Positions 1 to 10,177 of a stretch of 55,792 nt of DNA are shown piece after piece. How positions within the stretch are numbered: position 1 is the stretch's first letter; the number at the start of each line of letters is the position of its first letter. A program made the position numbers and the translations under genes. Below the pieces are notes generated by a model. The model saw nothing but the letters and a program-made list of their open reading frames with translations. It did not search any database and was not told where the DNA came from. The DNA is from Nocardia pseudovaccinii NBRC 100343. GTDB taxonomy: Bacteria; Actinomycetota; Actinomycetes; Mycobacteriales; Mycobacteriaceae. The DNA is taken from contig NZ_BDBY01000266.1 in NCBI RefSeq assembly GCF_001613225.1, positions 1 through 55,792 of the forward strand, read 5' to 3'.

Positions 1-7
1 TTCGGAC

Positions 8-211
8 TTACTCGTCTAGTCCGTTCGTGACACACCCACTGCCGGTCTTCGCCGCAGATGCACAGGTAGGTCCTTGGACCTGTGTGTCCCCGACCTGGCA
101 GTCCTGCGTCGGCCCCGACGGCGGCGGCTCGGCCACGGCGACGGGACCGGCTACCGCGAGCAGGCTCCCGAATACCGCGACGAGCGTGGCTGCCGGACGC
201 TACCAGCGCAT
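8..211 (-). pseudogene. Possible small secreted Cys-containing peptide, start region broken
   Basis: Directly after the stop of the upstream SDR gene the minus strand reads ATG CGC TGG TAG and then stays open in the same frame to a TAA at 10-8. The open part (about 63 codons) begins with RPAATLVAVFGSLLAVAG, a typical signal-peptide core ending in an alanine-rich stretch. A polar mature part with three cysteines follows. An amber codon at position 4 separates the only ATG from the signal peptide, and no other ATG, GTG or TTG precedes the hydrophobic core. It may be a decayed gene, use an unusual start, or contain a sequence error. No family was recognised. Confidence 0.4.
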
Positions 212-964
212 TCAGCGGGCCCCACCATTGACGTACAACGTCTGCCCGCTGACATAGGACGCCTCATCACTGGCCAGAAACGCGATCACCGCGGCGACCT
301 CTTCGGGCTGTCCCACGCGGCCCAGGGGGGTCCGCTCGGCCACAGCCTTCTGATGGTCTTCGGCCGTGACCCCGACCCGGTTCGCGGTCGCGGCTGTCAT
401 CGCGGTGGCGATGTAGCCGGGCGCGACGGCATTGACAGTGATGTTGTAGGGCCCGAGTTCGATGGCCAGCGTCGCGGTCAGGCCCTGGATGCCCGCCTTC
501 GCGGCGGCATAATTCGCCTGACCGCGGTTGCCGAGCGCCGAGCGGCTCGACAGCGAGACGATCTTGCCGTAGCGCTGGGCGACCATGTACTCCTGGGCCG
601 CCTGGGTGCAGTGGAAAACGCCGGTCAGATTGACCGAGAGCACCGCATTCCAGTCGTCCTCGGAGAGCCGGAAGAACAGATCGTCGCGGGTGATGCCCGC
701 ATTGTTGACCAGAATGTGCGGACCGCCGAGATCGGTTGCGATATCGGCGAATACGGATTCCACCGAGGCGCGGTCGGTGACATCGCAGACATAACTGCGG
801 GCCGCGCCGCCCGCCGCGACGATCTGTTCGGCAGTGTCCTCGGGTGCATTGCGATCGAGCACCGCGACCTGTGCGCCCTGGGCGGCGAGCAGTTGCGCGG
901 TGGCCGCGCCGATACCCTGTGCCGCGCCGGTGACCACGGCGACCCGGTCGGTGAATCTGGTCAT
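212..964 (-). CDS. Short-chain dehydrogenase/reductase, FabG-like (250 aa)
   Basis: NAD(P)-dependent oxidoreductase that probably reduces a 3-oxoacyl or oxidises a 3-hydroxyacyl thioester. It has the Rossmann motif TGAAQGIG near residues 12-19, NNAG near 88, the catalytic Ser of SLSSRS and the YAAAK pair near 152-156. The length is typical of FabG. The ATG has a GAGGAGG ribosome site about seven bases upstream. It lies 34 bases behind the acyl-CoA dehydrogenase gene on the same strand, so the two are probably one beta-oxidation-type operon. The substrate is unknown. The catalytic family is certain; the FabG role in fatty-acid synthesis is not implied. Confidence 0.93.
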   Translation of the reverse strand: MTRFTDRVAVVTGAAQGIGAATAQLLAAQGAQVAVLDRNAPEDTAEQIVAAGGAARSYVCDVTDRASVESVFADIATDLGGPHILVNNAGITRDDLFFRLSEDDWNAVLSVNLTGVFHCTQAAQEYMVAQRYGKIVSLSSRSALGNRGQANYAAAKAGIQGLTATLAIELGPYNITVNAVAPGYIATAMTAATANRVGVTAEDHQKAVAERTPLGRVGQPEEVAAVIAFLASDEASYVSGQTLYVNGGAR

Positions 965-998
965 CGAACATCCTCCTCGGGAGTTGATACGGCGGTCA

Positions 999-2147
<1,149 letters not shown>

Positions 2148-2200
2148 CACGACTCCGGGGCAAGAAAACTAACAGCGGAAGTTTCCCGTATGCTAACTGT

Positions 2201-2213
2201 CGCTAAACTAGCG
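2201..2213. promoter_or_regulatory. Inverted repeat in acyl-CoA dehydrogenase/TetR intergenic region
   Basis: CGCTA-AAC-TAGCG is a perfect 5-bp inverted repeat. The related CTAAC words at 2169 and 2194 sit next to it. It lies between the divergent acyl-CoA dehydrogenase and TetR genes, where an autoregulatory TetR operator would be expected. This is an inference; the site is short. Confidence 0.4.
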
Positions 2214-2276
2214 ATGCAAGTTTGATGGTGTGGGTATCCGCCGTGTGACACTGGATTGACCGACCAGGAGGTTTTC

Positions 2277-2924
2277 GTGGGAAGACCCCGCCACCCCTTG
2301 CTCAGCCGCGATCGCATCGTGTCGGCCGCGCTGGATCTGGTGGATGCCGAAGGACTGGAGGCGGTTTCGATGCGCCGACTCGCCACCGAACTCGGCGTGC
2401 AGGGCCCATCGCTCTACAACCATGTGGCCACCAAGGACGACCTGCTGGACGCGATGGTCGATGCCGTACTCGGCCAGATCGATCTGTCCATGTTCACCGA
2501 TATCTCGGATTGGCGGGTGGCACTGCGCGATTGGGCCAGGTCGTATCGGGCGGCCCTGGCGGCGCATCCGAAGGTGGTGCCCGCCCTGAATCAGGGCATG
2601 GGTCGACGGCCGAATGCGTTGCGGCAGGCCGACGCGGTCTTCGGGGGTCTGGTGGCGGCGGGCTGGCCGCGCCGCGAGGCCACCCAGGTGGGCGCGCTCA
2701 TGCGGTTCTTCGTCACCGGGTCGACGCTGGGGTCGTTCGCGGGCGGGTTCCCGGAGGACGCGGCGGTCTATCGCGGAAATTATCCGCATCTGGACGAGGC
2801 GCATCTGCTGTCGGGACGGCAGCGCGATATCGATGACGCCGCCTTCGAAACCGGGTTGCGCGCGTTGCTGGACGGGTTGTCGTTGCGGTTCGAGACGCTG
2901 GAGGGTGCGGCGGGCGGGCGCTAG
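2277..2924 (+). CDS. TetR-family transcriptional regulator (215 aa)
   Basis: The N-terminal TetR helix-turn-helix is clear (SRDRIVSAALDLVDAEG, then MRRLATELGVQGPSLYNHV), with a helical ligand domain like the TetR_C family that follows a 'SLYNHVATKDDLLD' helix. The GTG at 2277 is preferred because AGGAGG lies five bases upstream at 2266-2271; a TTG at 2256 would place that site inside the gene. It is divergent from the acyl-CoA dehydrogenase/SDR pair and probably represses it, releasing on binding an acyl-CoA or hydrophobic ligand. The last four bases overlap the convergent HAD gene through a shared CTAG. Confidence 0.9.
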   Translation: MGRPRHPLLSRDRIVSAALDLVDAEGLEAVSMRRLATELGVQGPSLYNHVATKDDLLDAMVDAVLGQIDLSMFTDISDWRVALRDWARSYRAALAAHPKVVPALNQGMGRRPNALRQADAVFGGLVAAGWPRREATQVGALMRFFVTGSTLGSFAGGFPEDAAVYRGNYPHLDEAHLLSGRQRDIDDAAFETGLRALLDGLSLRFETLEGAAGGR

Positions 2925-3520
2925 CGCGCGGCCAGCCAGTCCGGGAATTCGGTCAGCTCACCGAGGACGAAATCCGCTCCCGCCGTGCGCAATTCGTCGG
3001 CATCGCAGGGACCGGTGGTGACCCCGAGCGCATAGACGCCCGCCGCTCGCGCCCCGCGCATATCGCCCTGGTGATCGCCGACGAACAGGTCCGCGCGGTG
3101 CTCGCGCAATGCCGCCGCCTTACCGTCCGACCACAGATCACCGACCACCTCATCAATTCGCCATCCGAGTTCGGCGACGTGCAGCCGGGCCAGTGGTTCG
3201 TGTTTGCCGGTCACGATGAGTATCCGCCCGCCGCGCGCACGGACGGCATCCAATGCGGCATCGGCACCGGGCATGGCCGGAATGTAGGGCACGATCGATG
3301 GATAGATCTCGCGATAGCGGGTCACCAGTGCCGGGATGAGCTGCTCGGGCGCACCGGCGTCTGCCAGCAGCATCGCCAGCGGCGGCCCGAGCCGGTCGGC
3401 CAGTTCAGCACTACGCAACGGCAGACCGAACTCCGTGGCCAACTGCTCGATCGCCTTGCACACGCCCGGCCGGGAATCGATCAGCGTCATATCGAGGTCG
3501 AAGGCGACGGTCCAGGTCAT
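2921..3520 (-). CDS. HAD-superfamily hydrolase (199 aa)
   Basis: Phosphatase of the haloacid dehalogenase superfamily. Motif I is FDLDMT at residues 7-12 (nucleophile Asp8, acid/base Asp10). Motif II is the Thr of ILIVTGKHEP, and motifs III/IV are the Lys-containing helix and GDHQGDMRGA. A helical cap lies between motifs I and II, as in the phosphoglycolate phosphatase (Gph) subfamily. The substrate is not determinable. It is monocistronic and convergent with the TetR gene, sharing CTAG at the two stop codons. Confidence 0.88.
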   Translation of the reverse strand: MTWTVAFDLDMTLIDSRPGVCKAIEQLATEFGLPLRSAELADRLGPPLAMLLADAGAPEQLIPALVTRYREIYPSIVPYIPAMPGADAALDAVRARGGRILIVTGKHEPLARLHVAELGWRIDEVVGDLWSDGKAAALREHRADLFVGDHQGDMRGARAAGVYALGVTTGPCDADELRTAGADFVLGELTEFPDWLAAR

Positions 3521-3696
3521 CCCATGACCTTATCGTCGAGGTTCGATCAGCCGCGCGACAGGACCAGCGGTTAACCAAACATGGCACGGCGAAGATCAAT
3601 CAGGGGGAACATTTCCGCAGGCGGCGCGAAAAGCAGGTCGCCGACCTTACAGTTGACCGACAGCGAAGGGCTCCGGTCTGCATCGCGGAGGACGAG

Positions 3697-5790
3697 ATGA
3701 CGAGCCAGCGCCAGCCACCGACCGTGGGCTCGATATTCGGGCACTACCGGTTGGATCGGCTGCTGGGGCGCGGAGGCATGGGCGAGGTCTACCAGGCCTA
3801 CGACATGCGCAAGCGCCGCAGTGTGGCGATCAAGGTGCTCCTCGAACGGCTCGCGCAGGACGAGGGGTACCGCGAGCGATTCCAGCGCGAGGCCGACGCC
3901 GCCGCGCGACTGCGCGAACCGCACGTCATCCCGATTCACGATTACGGCGAGATCGACGGCCACCTGTATATCGATATGCGCTTGGTGGACGGTGTCAGCT
4001 TGCCGTCGGTATTGGAGAGCAAGGGGCCGATGCCCGCGCATCAGGCGGTGGCGGTGATCCGCCAGATCGCGTCGGCATTGGATGCCGCGCACGCCGAAGG
4101 ACTGGTCCATCGCGACGTCAAACCGGACAATATCCTCCTCACGCCGGAAGGTTTCGCCTATCTGGTCGACTTCGGTATCGCGCATTCCGATGCCGATCAG
4201 GGGTTGACGACCCACGGTGCGGTGATCGGTTCATTCAGCTATATGGCGCCGGAACGGTTCCGTTCCGAGCACACCACGCCCGCGGTCGATGTCTACTCGC
4301 TGGCTTGCGTGCTCTACGAATGCCTCACCGGCGCACGGCCGTATGGGGGCACCACCGACGCCGAGATCATCAGCGCGCATCTGTTCGGGCCGGTGCCGCG
4401 ACCGAGCACGAACCGGCCGGACGTGTCGCCCGCGCTCGATACCGTCATCGAGCACGGCATGGCCAAAAACGTGCGCGAACGTTACCGGGCGGCGGGGGAC
4501 CTCGCGCATGCGGCGGAGGCGGCGCTGACGAGTGCCGGTGCGGTCACCGAGGGGCGCACGGCGGTGTCCGCGATCGGGGTGCACGATGAACGAACCTCGA
4601 ATCGTGAAGCCGGACAAGGCAGCTCGCCCGATACCGCGACCAGTGACGATCTGTTATCCGTTGCCCGGAAACCCGATACGGAGCAGCCCGAAGCCGAGAC
4701 AAGCGATACACAGGGTGTCACGGTGGCCGAACCGCGCCGTCGACGCCGCAGGCTGACCGCGCTGGTCCTGGCACTCGCCGCCGTGATCGCCGCCGGAGCC
4801 GGATACGGGGCCTGGACCATGCTCGGCGATCGAAAGGGCACCGCGGTCGCCGACGCCACCGCACTGCGCGACGCCGATATCGATCTGCTGAAGATCGTCG
4901 CCCAGACCGGCCGCAGCCGATCCACCTGCCAGCACGAGCAGCCCGATACCTCCACCACCGTCGCGGTCATCTTCTGCCCGGACAACCCCGCGGCCAGCGA
5001 GTCGGCGGTCCGATACATGCGGTTCCGCAATCTCGACGCACTACACGACTACTACAACCTCCTGATCCGCACCTTCCAGACCACCAACTGCCCCGGCGAC
5101 CCCGCTGGGCCGGACGGCCCAGTGATGTACGAGGGCAAGGAGATCGGCCGCAAGGCGTGCCTCGCCAACCGCGCCGATGACCCCAACGCGCCGAAACCAT
5201 CCCTGCTGCTGACCGATGAGCCCCAGCTCGCGCTGGCGTTCTTCATCTGGCCGTCGCCGAGCGACCAGCCGCTGCGCGACTACCTGTCCAAGTTCGCCGC
5301 CAGCCAGTTCCTGACCGCCGAAGCCGCCCGTGACCCGGACTTTTTCACCCCCGAGGACCGCGTCCTGCTCGGGCATCTCGGCAATGCCTTCGGTCCGGCG
5401 AACTGTCGGCACGTGCCGCCGCCCGGCGGCACGGTGAACGCCGCCATCGTATGCAGTACCCCGCCCGACTATCCGTCCGCACTGTTCTTCGGATTCCCGG
5501 ACGCCCAGTCGGCAGACACCTTGTACCGGGCCGACGTCGGGGTGCTCGGCGGACACGCCTGCGGTGGCGGCGGCACCGACGAGGTGTGGCGCAGCGGGGG
5601 CAAGGACATCGGCCGATTCTTCTGCTTCCTGGACAACGATCCGGATATCGGCACCCGGACCTGCCTGATCGCCGTGCACTCCGACGCCCACCTGATCGCC
5701 CAGTTCTGCACACTGGTGCCGGAAAACCCGCTCCCCGGACCGAAAACCGAAGCCCAACTGCGGGACTGGTTCGACAAGCACACCACCTAG
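3697..5790 (+). CDS. Receptor-type Ser/Thr protein kinase with duplicated Cys-rich sensor domain (697 aa)
   Basis: Transmembrane Hanks-type kinase. The kinase domain spans about residues 17-275, with glycine loop GRGGMG at 24-29, VAIK Lys46, HRDVKPDN (Asp140) and DFG (Asp158). A charged linker and an RRRRRR stop-transfer run precede one membrane helix at about 353-375. The roughly 320-residue extracytoplasmic part contains two related units, each with four cysteines and a GK-E/D-IGR motif before the fourth (Cys 411, 427, 465, 488 and 570, 586, 622, 643). The gene ends in a shared CTAG with the convergent EmbR-like regulator, a plausible phosphorylation target by analogy with PknH-EmbR. Confidence 0.95.
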   Translation: MTSQRQPPTVGSIFGHYRLDRLLGRGGMGEVYQAYDMRKRRSVAIKVLLERLAQDEGYRERFQREADAAARLREPHVIPIHDYGEIDGHLYIDMRLVDGVSLPSVLESKGPMPAHQAVAVIRQIASALDAAHAEGLVHRDVKPDNILLTPEGFAYLVDFGIAHSDADQGLTTHGAVIGSFSYMAPERFRSEHTTPAVDVYSLACVLYECLTGARPYGGTTDAEIISAHLFGPVPRPSTNRPDVSPALDTVIEHGMAKNVRERYRAAGDLAHAAEAALTSAGAVTEGRTAVSAIGVHDERTSNREAGQGSSPDTATSDDLLSVARKPDTEQPEAETSDTQGVTVAEPRRRRRRLTALVLALAAVIAAGAGYGAWTMLGDRKGTAVADATALRDADIDLLKIVAQTGRSRSTCQHEQPDTSTTVAVIFCPDNPAASESAVRYMRFRNLDALHDYYNLLIRTFQTTNCPGDPAGPDGPVMYEGKEIGRKACLANRADDPNAPKPSLLLTDEPQLALAFFIWPSPSDQPLRDYLSKFAASQFLTAEAARDPDFFTPEDRVLLGHLGNAFGPANCRHVPPPGGTVNAAIVCSTPPDYPSALFFGFPDAQSADTLYRADVGVLGGHACGGGGTDEVWRSGGKDIGRFFCFLDNDPDIGTRTCLIAVHSDAHLIAQFCTLVPENPLPGPKTEAQLRDWFDKHTT

Positions 5791-6911
5791 TTGTGCGGCA
5801 TAACGCCGAAGGTGAATTCGGTATCGCCGATACGGATCGTCACACCATCGGTGAGCGCGGCGCCGTCGATGACCCGGACCCCGCCGACGAACACCCCGTT
5901 GGAGGACAGTAGATCCTTCAGCACGCATGTCACCCCATTGCTGACGATCACCGCGTGATGGCGGCTTACCTTGCCGTCGTCGAGCACGATGTCGTTATCG
6001 GGCAGTCGGCCGATGCGGGTGAACGGGCCGGTGATCGGGAACGTCTGCCCGGTCGAATCCCGCAGGTACGCTTGAGATCCGGGCGCTATCAGGTCGACGA
6101 CGGTAGTGGCCCGCAGTGCCGATGCGACGGCATCGGCGGGCGGGGTGAGCGGTTCCTGGCGCAGCATCTTGGCTTCGAGTTCGCGAATCGAGGCCACCGG
6201 ATCGATCCCGAGTTCATCGGCGAGGGTCACCCGCAATCGGCGCAGCGCCTCGAGTGCGTCGCTCTGCCGACCGCTCACGTACAGGGCGGTGATCAGCTGC
6301 TCCCACAGCGGTTCGCGCAGCGGATACCTGTCGGCCAGTTCGGCCAGCTCGGCGATCACGCCGTCGGCCCGGCCCTGCGCGATCTCGGCCTGGGCGCGGG
6401 CCTCGATGACACCGATCCGTTCGTCGTCGAGGGCGGTGGCGAAGGCATCGGCGAAACCGAGGCCCTGCAGGTCCGCCAGCGCGGTGCCGCGCCACTGTGC
6501 GAGGGCGCTGGAAAGCACCTCACCGGCCACCGAGAACCGGCCCGCGGCCATGGCCCGCAATCCGGATTCCTTGCGCGTACGGAACCGCTGGACATCACAG
6601 CTGTCCGCGGGCACCGTGATCCGGTAGCCCGTGCCCGCGCGCGAAAGGATCGTGCGCGCGTCGAGTCCGGCATCCCGCAACGGCTTTCGCAGATTCGACA
6701 CGATGGTGTGCAGGCTGATCCGGATATCCGGCGGCGGATTCTCCTCCCACACCGCCTGTGCCAGCGCCTCCGTCGACACCGGCCGGTTCGCATTGACCAC
6801 CAGATACGCCAATACCGCACGCTGTTTCACACCACCGAGCGGTTGCGCGACCCCGTCGATCGTCAACTGCACCGGCCCGAGCACCCCGAATCTCGCCCGT
6901 ATATCCGACAT
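5787..6911 (-). CDS. EmbR-like regulator: winged helix, BTAD and FHA domains (374 aa)
   Basis: Transcription factor of the SARP/EmbR class. An OmpR-type DNA-binding domain (about 5-95, starting RFGVLGPVQLTIDG) is followed by a bacterial transcriptional activation domain (about 100-250). A C-terminal FHA domain (about 295-370) has the phosphothreonine-binding signature GR..., SRHHA and SSNG. The ATG at 6911 has GGAGG about eight bases upstream; an in-frame upstream extension to 7157 lacks SARP features and is rejected. FHA binding of a phosphorylated kinase activates EmbR in mycobacteria. The neighbouring convergent kinase makes the same logic likely here. Confidence 0.93.
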   Translation of the reverse strand: MSDIRARFGVLGPVQLTIDGVAQPLGGVKQRAVLAYLVVNANRPVSTEALAQAVWEENPPPDIRISLHTIVSNLRKPLRDAGLDARTILSRAGTGYRITVPADSCDVQRFRTRKESGLRAMAAGRFSVAGEVLSSALAQWRGTALADLQGLGFADAFATALDDERIGVIEARAQAEIAQGRADGVIAELAELADRYPLREPLWEQLITALYVSGRQSDALEALRRLRVTLADELGIDPVASIRELEAKMLRQEPLTPPADAVASALRATTVVDLIAPGSQAYLRDSTGQTFPITGPFTRIGRLPDNDIVLDDGKVSRHHAVIVSNGVTCVLKDLLSSNGVFVGGVRVIDGAALTDGVTIRIGDTEFTFGVMPHN

Positions 6912-7081
6912 CCCCCAGTCCTCCCGTTCTCGAAATGTCCATCGAGCGCCACGACCCCGCCGTTTCCATCGTGGCAGCGGGTGCCGCGTTCGGGGACCGT
7001 GGAAGAAGTATCGGACGATCACGCATGTCGCGCATCCGACGCCGGTAGCGTTGAAGCGCGCACGGGGAGAGAGGTCGCCAG

Positions 7082-8470
7082 ATGTCAGTCGATCCGGATC
7101 AGCACATTCTCGACTCGGTCGCGCGGACCGCGGCCACCGTGCCCGCGTATCGGGCATTTCTGGACGCGCACGGGATCGATCCGGAGAAGATCACCGACGC
7201 CGCGGCCTTCCAGCAGTTGCCGTTGACGACCAAGGCCAATTACCACCACCGCTATCCGCTACCCGAACGCTGCCGCGGTGGCGAGCTCACCAACTGCGAT
7301 CTGATCGCGGTTTCATCGGGATCGACTGGGACGCCGACCTTCTGGCCGCGCACCGCCGCGGACGAGGCGGCGGCCACACGCAGGTTCGCGCAGGTGCTCG
7401 CCGACGGCTTCGCCGCCGCGACGACGCGCACCCTTGCGGTGGTGTGCTTCCCGCTGGGTACCTGGGTCGGCGGGCTGTACACACTCTCCTGCCTGCGGGC
7501 ATTGGCGGCGGAGATGCCGTTGACGATCGTCGCGCCGGGCAATAACAAAGCGGAGATCTTGCGGGTGATCCCGGAACTGGGTTCGCATGTCGATCAGGTT
7601 GTGCTGCTGGGGTATCCGCCGTTTCTCAGGGACGTCATCGATACCGGACTTCGTGCGGGAGTCGAGTGGTCGCGTTACTTGGTGAAACTCGTATTGGCCG
7701 GTGAGGTGATCAGTGAGCAGTGGCGCGATCTGATGGCACAGCGGACCGGGCTGGATCCGGTGCGGGATGTGGCCTCGCTGTACGGGACCGCGGACGGGGG
7801 AGTCCTCGGAAACGAGACGCCGTTGAGTGTGCGGATCCGGCGGTTTCTGGGCGAAAATCGCGCCGGAGAAGAACTGTTCGGGAGTCGGCGATTGCCCACG
7901 CTGCTGCAATACGATCCGGCGGATCGGTATTTCGAATCCATCGACGGCACACTGGCATTCACCGCCGATTCCGGGGTACCGCTGATCCGCTATCACATCG
8001 CCGACGACGGTGGCGTGGTCTCGCATGCGGATATGCTCGCGTTCTGTGCCGCCCACGGCCTCGATCTCGGCGCCGAAACCGGACCCGAGCTGCCGTTCGT
8101 CTATGTCTTCGGGCGATCGCTGCACGCGGTATCGATATTCGGGGCGAATGTCTTTCCGGAGACGGTAACGATCGGGCTGGAACAGCCGGGAGTCAGCGAA
8201 TGGGTGACCGGCAAGTTCGTGCTGGAGGTGTGGCAGAACGCCGATCACGATCCGACATTGCGCGTCACGGTGGAATTGGTCCCCGACGAACCGAATACCC
8301 CCGAACGCACCCGACGCGTCGCCGAATCGATTCGCGACGAATTGCTGCGCCGCAATAGCGAATACGCGCATTACGTTCCGCCCGAACGTCACCTGCCGCA
8401 TGTCGAGCTGCGCCCCACCGGTGATCCGGACTACTTCCCGATCGGGGTGAAGCACCGCTATACACGCTGA
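7082..8470 (+). CDS. PaaK-like AMP-forming acyl/aryl-CoA ligase (462 aa)
   Basis: Adenylate-forming enzyme of the phenylacetate-CoA ligase/capsule CapK-like group. The phosphate-binding loop SSGSTGTP lies near residues 78-85 and the adenine region LYGTADGG near 235. A C-terminal subdomain carries the usual GKFVLEVW strand. It would activate a carboxylate as acyl-AMP and then transfer it to CoA or a carrier. The ATG follows GGGGAGAGAGG. It is divergent from the EmbR-like gene across 170 bases and convergent with the enoyl-CoA hydratase six bases away. The substrate is unknown. Confidence 0.85.
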   Translation: MSVDPDQHILDSVARTAATVPAYRAFLDAHGIDPEKITDAAAFQQLPLTTKANYHHRYPLPERCRGGELTNCDLIAVSSGSTGTPTFWPRTAADEAAATRRFAQVLADGFAAATTRTLAVVCFPLGTWVGGLYTLSCLRALAAEMPLTIVAPGNNKAEILRVIPELGSHVDQVVLLGYPPFLRDVIDTGLRAGVEWSRYLVKLVLAGEVISEQWRDLMAQRTGLDPVRDVASLYGTADGGVLGNETPLSVRIRRFLGENRAGEELFGSRRLPTLLQYDPADRYFESIDGTLAFTADSGVPLIRYHIADDGGVVSHADMLAFCAAHGLDLGAETGPELPFVYVFGRSLHAVSIFGANVFPETVTIGLEQPGVSEWVTGKFVLEVWQNADHDPTLRVTVELVPDEPNTPERTRRVAESIRDELLRRNSEYAHYVPPERHLPHVELRPTGDPDYFPIGVKHRYTR

Positions 8471-8475
8471 GCGTG

Positions 8476-9516
8476 TTATTCCTCGGCGCGGAACTGGGCG
8501 CGCTTGTAGTCGCCGTACGGTTCGTCGCGTTCGCGCACGGCCTCGCGGAAACCGACGGTGGCCGAACGCAGTTGGAAGGCGTAACCCTCGCGCGTGTGCC
8601 GGGAGATCCCGTCGAATACCGTGCTGATCATCGCGGAATTCGTCACGCCCTGCGAATGCAGCGCCGAATTGAGCGCCAGTTTGGCCATCATCAACTGGTT
8701 GATCGGCATGCGCGCGATGCGTGCCACCAATGCCTCGGCGCGCTCGTCGAGTTCATCGGCCGGACACGATTCGACCGCGAGACCCCACTCTTCGGCCTGC
8801 TTCCCGCTGATGCAGTCACCGGTGAACAGCAGCCGCTTGGCGCGCTGATCGCCCAGGCGATGGGCCCACATGCCCGCCGCCGGAATACCCCATACGCGGG
8901 TGGGCGGGTAGCCGATTTTGGTGTCGTCGGCGCAGATGATCTGGTCGGAGTAGAGCGCGATATCGGTGCCGCCCGCGATGGCGAAGCCGTGCAGTTTCGC
9001 GACCGTCGGCTTGTTCGCGTTCATCAGGCTGGCGAAACCGCGGTTGAACCGGCTCATCATGGCGTAGTCGATCATCGGATCCCAAGTGCCCCAGGGATTG
9101 TGATTGACCGCCTGCACCACCGGATCGGCAACGGTGCCGGTGGTGTCGATCGAACCATCGGCACCGTGGCTGCCCTGTTCGGCGAACATATCCAGGTCGT
9201 AGCCGCCGCAGAAACCCTTGCCGCGCCCGGATACCAGGATGACGTGCACCCGCGGATCCAGATCGGCCCGCTCGACCGCATGGGCGAGATCGACCGGGGT
9301 GTCCGGGGTGATCGTATTGCCCTTCTCCGGGCGGTTGAAGGTGATGCGCGCGATGCGCCCGTCGCGCTCATAGGTGATCGTGCGGTACTCGCGTTCGCCA
9401 GCGGGGTCGGGCCGATCCCGCCACGGCGAATCGGGCACCTCCGTCCAGTTCTCGTACCAGGCCGCGGGGCGGGTGCCCGCATGGTTCGAAAAGGCTTCGC
9501 TATCAGGCTGATTCAC
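8476..9516 (-). CDS. Enoyl-CoA hydratase/isomerase family protein (346 aa)
   Basis: Crotonase-fold protein with oxyanion-hole segments GRGKGFCGGYDL and HGFAIAGGTDIAL. It is longer than classical hydratases (about 260 aa) because of a 50-residue N-terminal extension and an insert between the two oxyanion segments. The GTG at 9516 follows GGGAG with seven bases spacing; the ATG at 9555 gives a basic extension without a ribosome site. It could be a hydratase, hydrolase or isomerase. The canonical second catalytic Glu could not be confirmed by eye. Confidence 0.88.
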   Translation of the reverse strand: MNQPDSEAFSNHAGTRPAAWYENWTEVPDSPWRDRPDPAGEREYRTITYERDGRIARITFNRPEKGNTITPDTPVDLAHAVERADLDPRVHVILVSGRGKGFCGGYDLDMFAEQGSHGADGSIDTTGTVADPVVQAVNHNPWGTWDPMIDYAMMSRFNRGFASLMNANKPTVAKLHGFAIAGGTDIALYSDQIICADDTKIGYPPTRVWGIPAAGMWAHRLGDQRAKRLLFTGDCISGKQAEEWGLAVESCPADELDERAEALVARIARMPINQLMMAKLALNSALHSQGVTNSAMISTVFDGISRHTREGYAFQLRSATVGFREAVRERDEPYGDYKRAQFRAEE

Positions 9517-9624
9517 GTGGAACTCCCGGTGCACTCGATGCCGTATTCGCGGCAACGGTGCACCACGCCACCGGCGGTCGCTGCATCGTTGCGCTCGATG
9601 CCACCGTAGCGAACCGGGTCGAGC

Positions 9625-10038
9625 TCAGGCCTCGGGTGCCGCGGTGTCGTCGGGGAAGGAGTGGTGTTCGTGCACCACGACCCAGCGTCCGTACCGCTTG
9701 CGCAGGCCGAAGGTGATCCGCAGGCGCTTGGCCGGATCGCGGGCGAAATCCTCCGCGGTGCCGCACAGCAGCAGCGCATGCGCGAATGCCACGTCTGCGC
9801 CCGCCTCTACCTCGAGCGAAACGATGTCGAATGTCGCACCCGATGCCTGCCATTCGAAGAAGCCGGGCCAGGTCTCCCGATAGGCGTCGATGCCACGCAC
9901 GCCTTCATTCGGCGGGGGCACATCGAACATCACGATGTCGTCGGCATGATCGGTGACTACACCGGCCAGGTTGCCGGTGTGCACCGCCGCCGCCCACCGC
10001 TCGATCAGGATTCGGATCTGCTTCTCGTCATCGGACAT
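9625..10038 (-). CDS. SnoaL-like/SgcJ-type NTF2-fold protein (137 aa)
   Basis: Small cone-shaped-fold protein related to the SnoaL/ketosteroid isomerase superfamily. It begins with the helix IRILIERWAAAVHTGNLAGV, followed by the acidic HADDIVMFDVPPP pocket strand and the typical end GRWVVVHEHHSFP. Members are cyclases, isomerases or hydrolases or of unknown function, so no reaction is assigned. It follows in the same direction upstream of the enoyl-CoA hydratase with a gap of about 100 bases, so cotranscription is possible. Confidence 0.8.
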   Translation of the reverse strand: MSDDEKQIRILIERWAAAVHTGNLAGVVTDHADDIVMFDVPPPNEGVRGIDAYRETWPGFFEWQASGATFDIVSLEVEAGADVAFAHALLLCGTAEDFARDPAKRLRITFGLRKRYGRWVVVHEHHSFPDDTAAPEA

Positions 10039-10177
10039 ATCTGGTCGTCGTCCTCTCCGGCCCGGCCGCCGGGGTGTGCGCCGTGGCTCTTACCCAGAGA
10101 GCGTGCCGAATTCACCACGCGGACGCAATGACTGGGAATGCATTCGTGCAAGATCCCAATGGCGAATTTCGCGCCGG

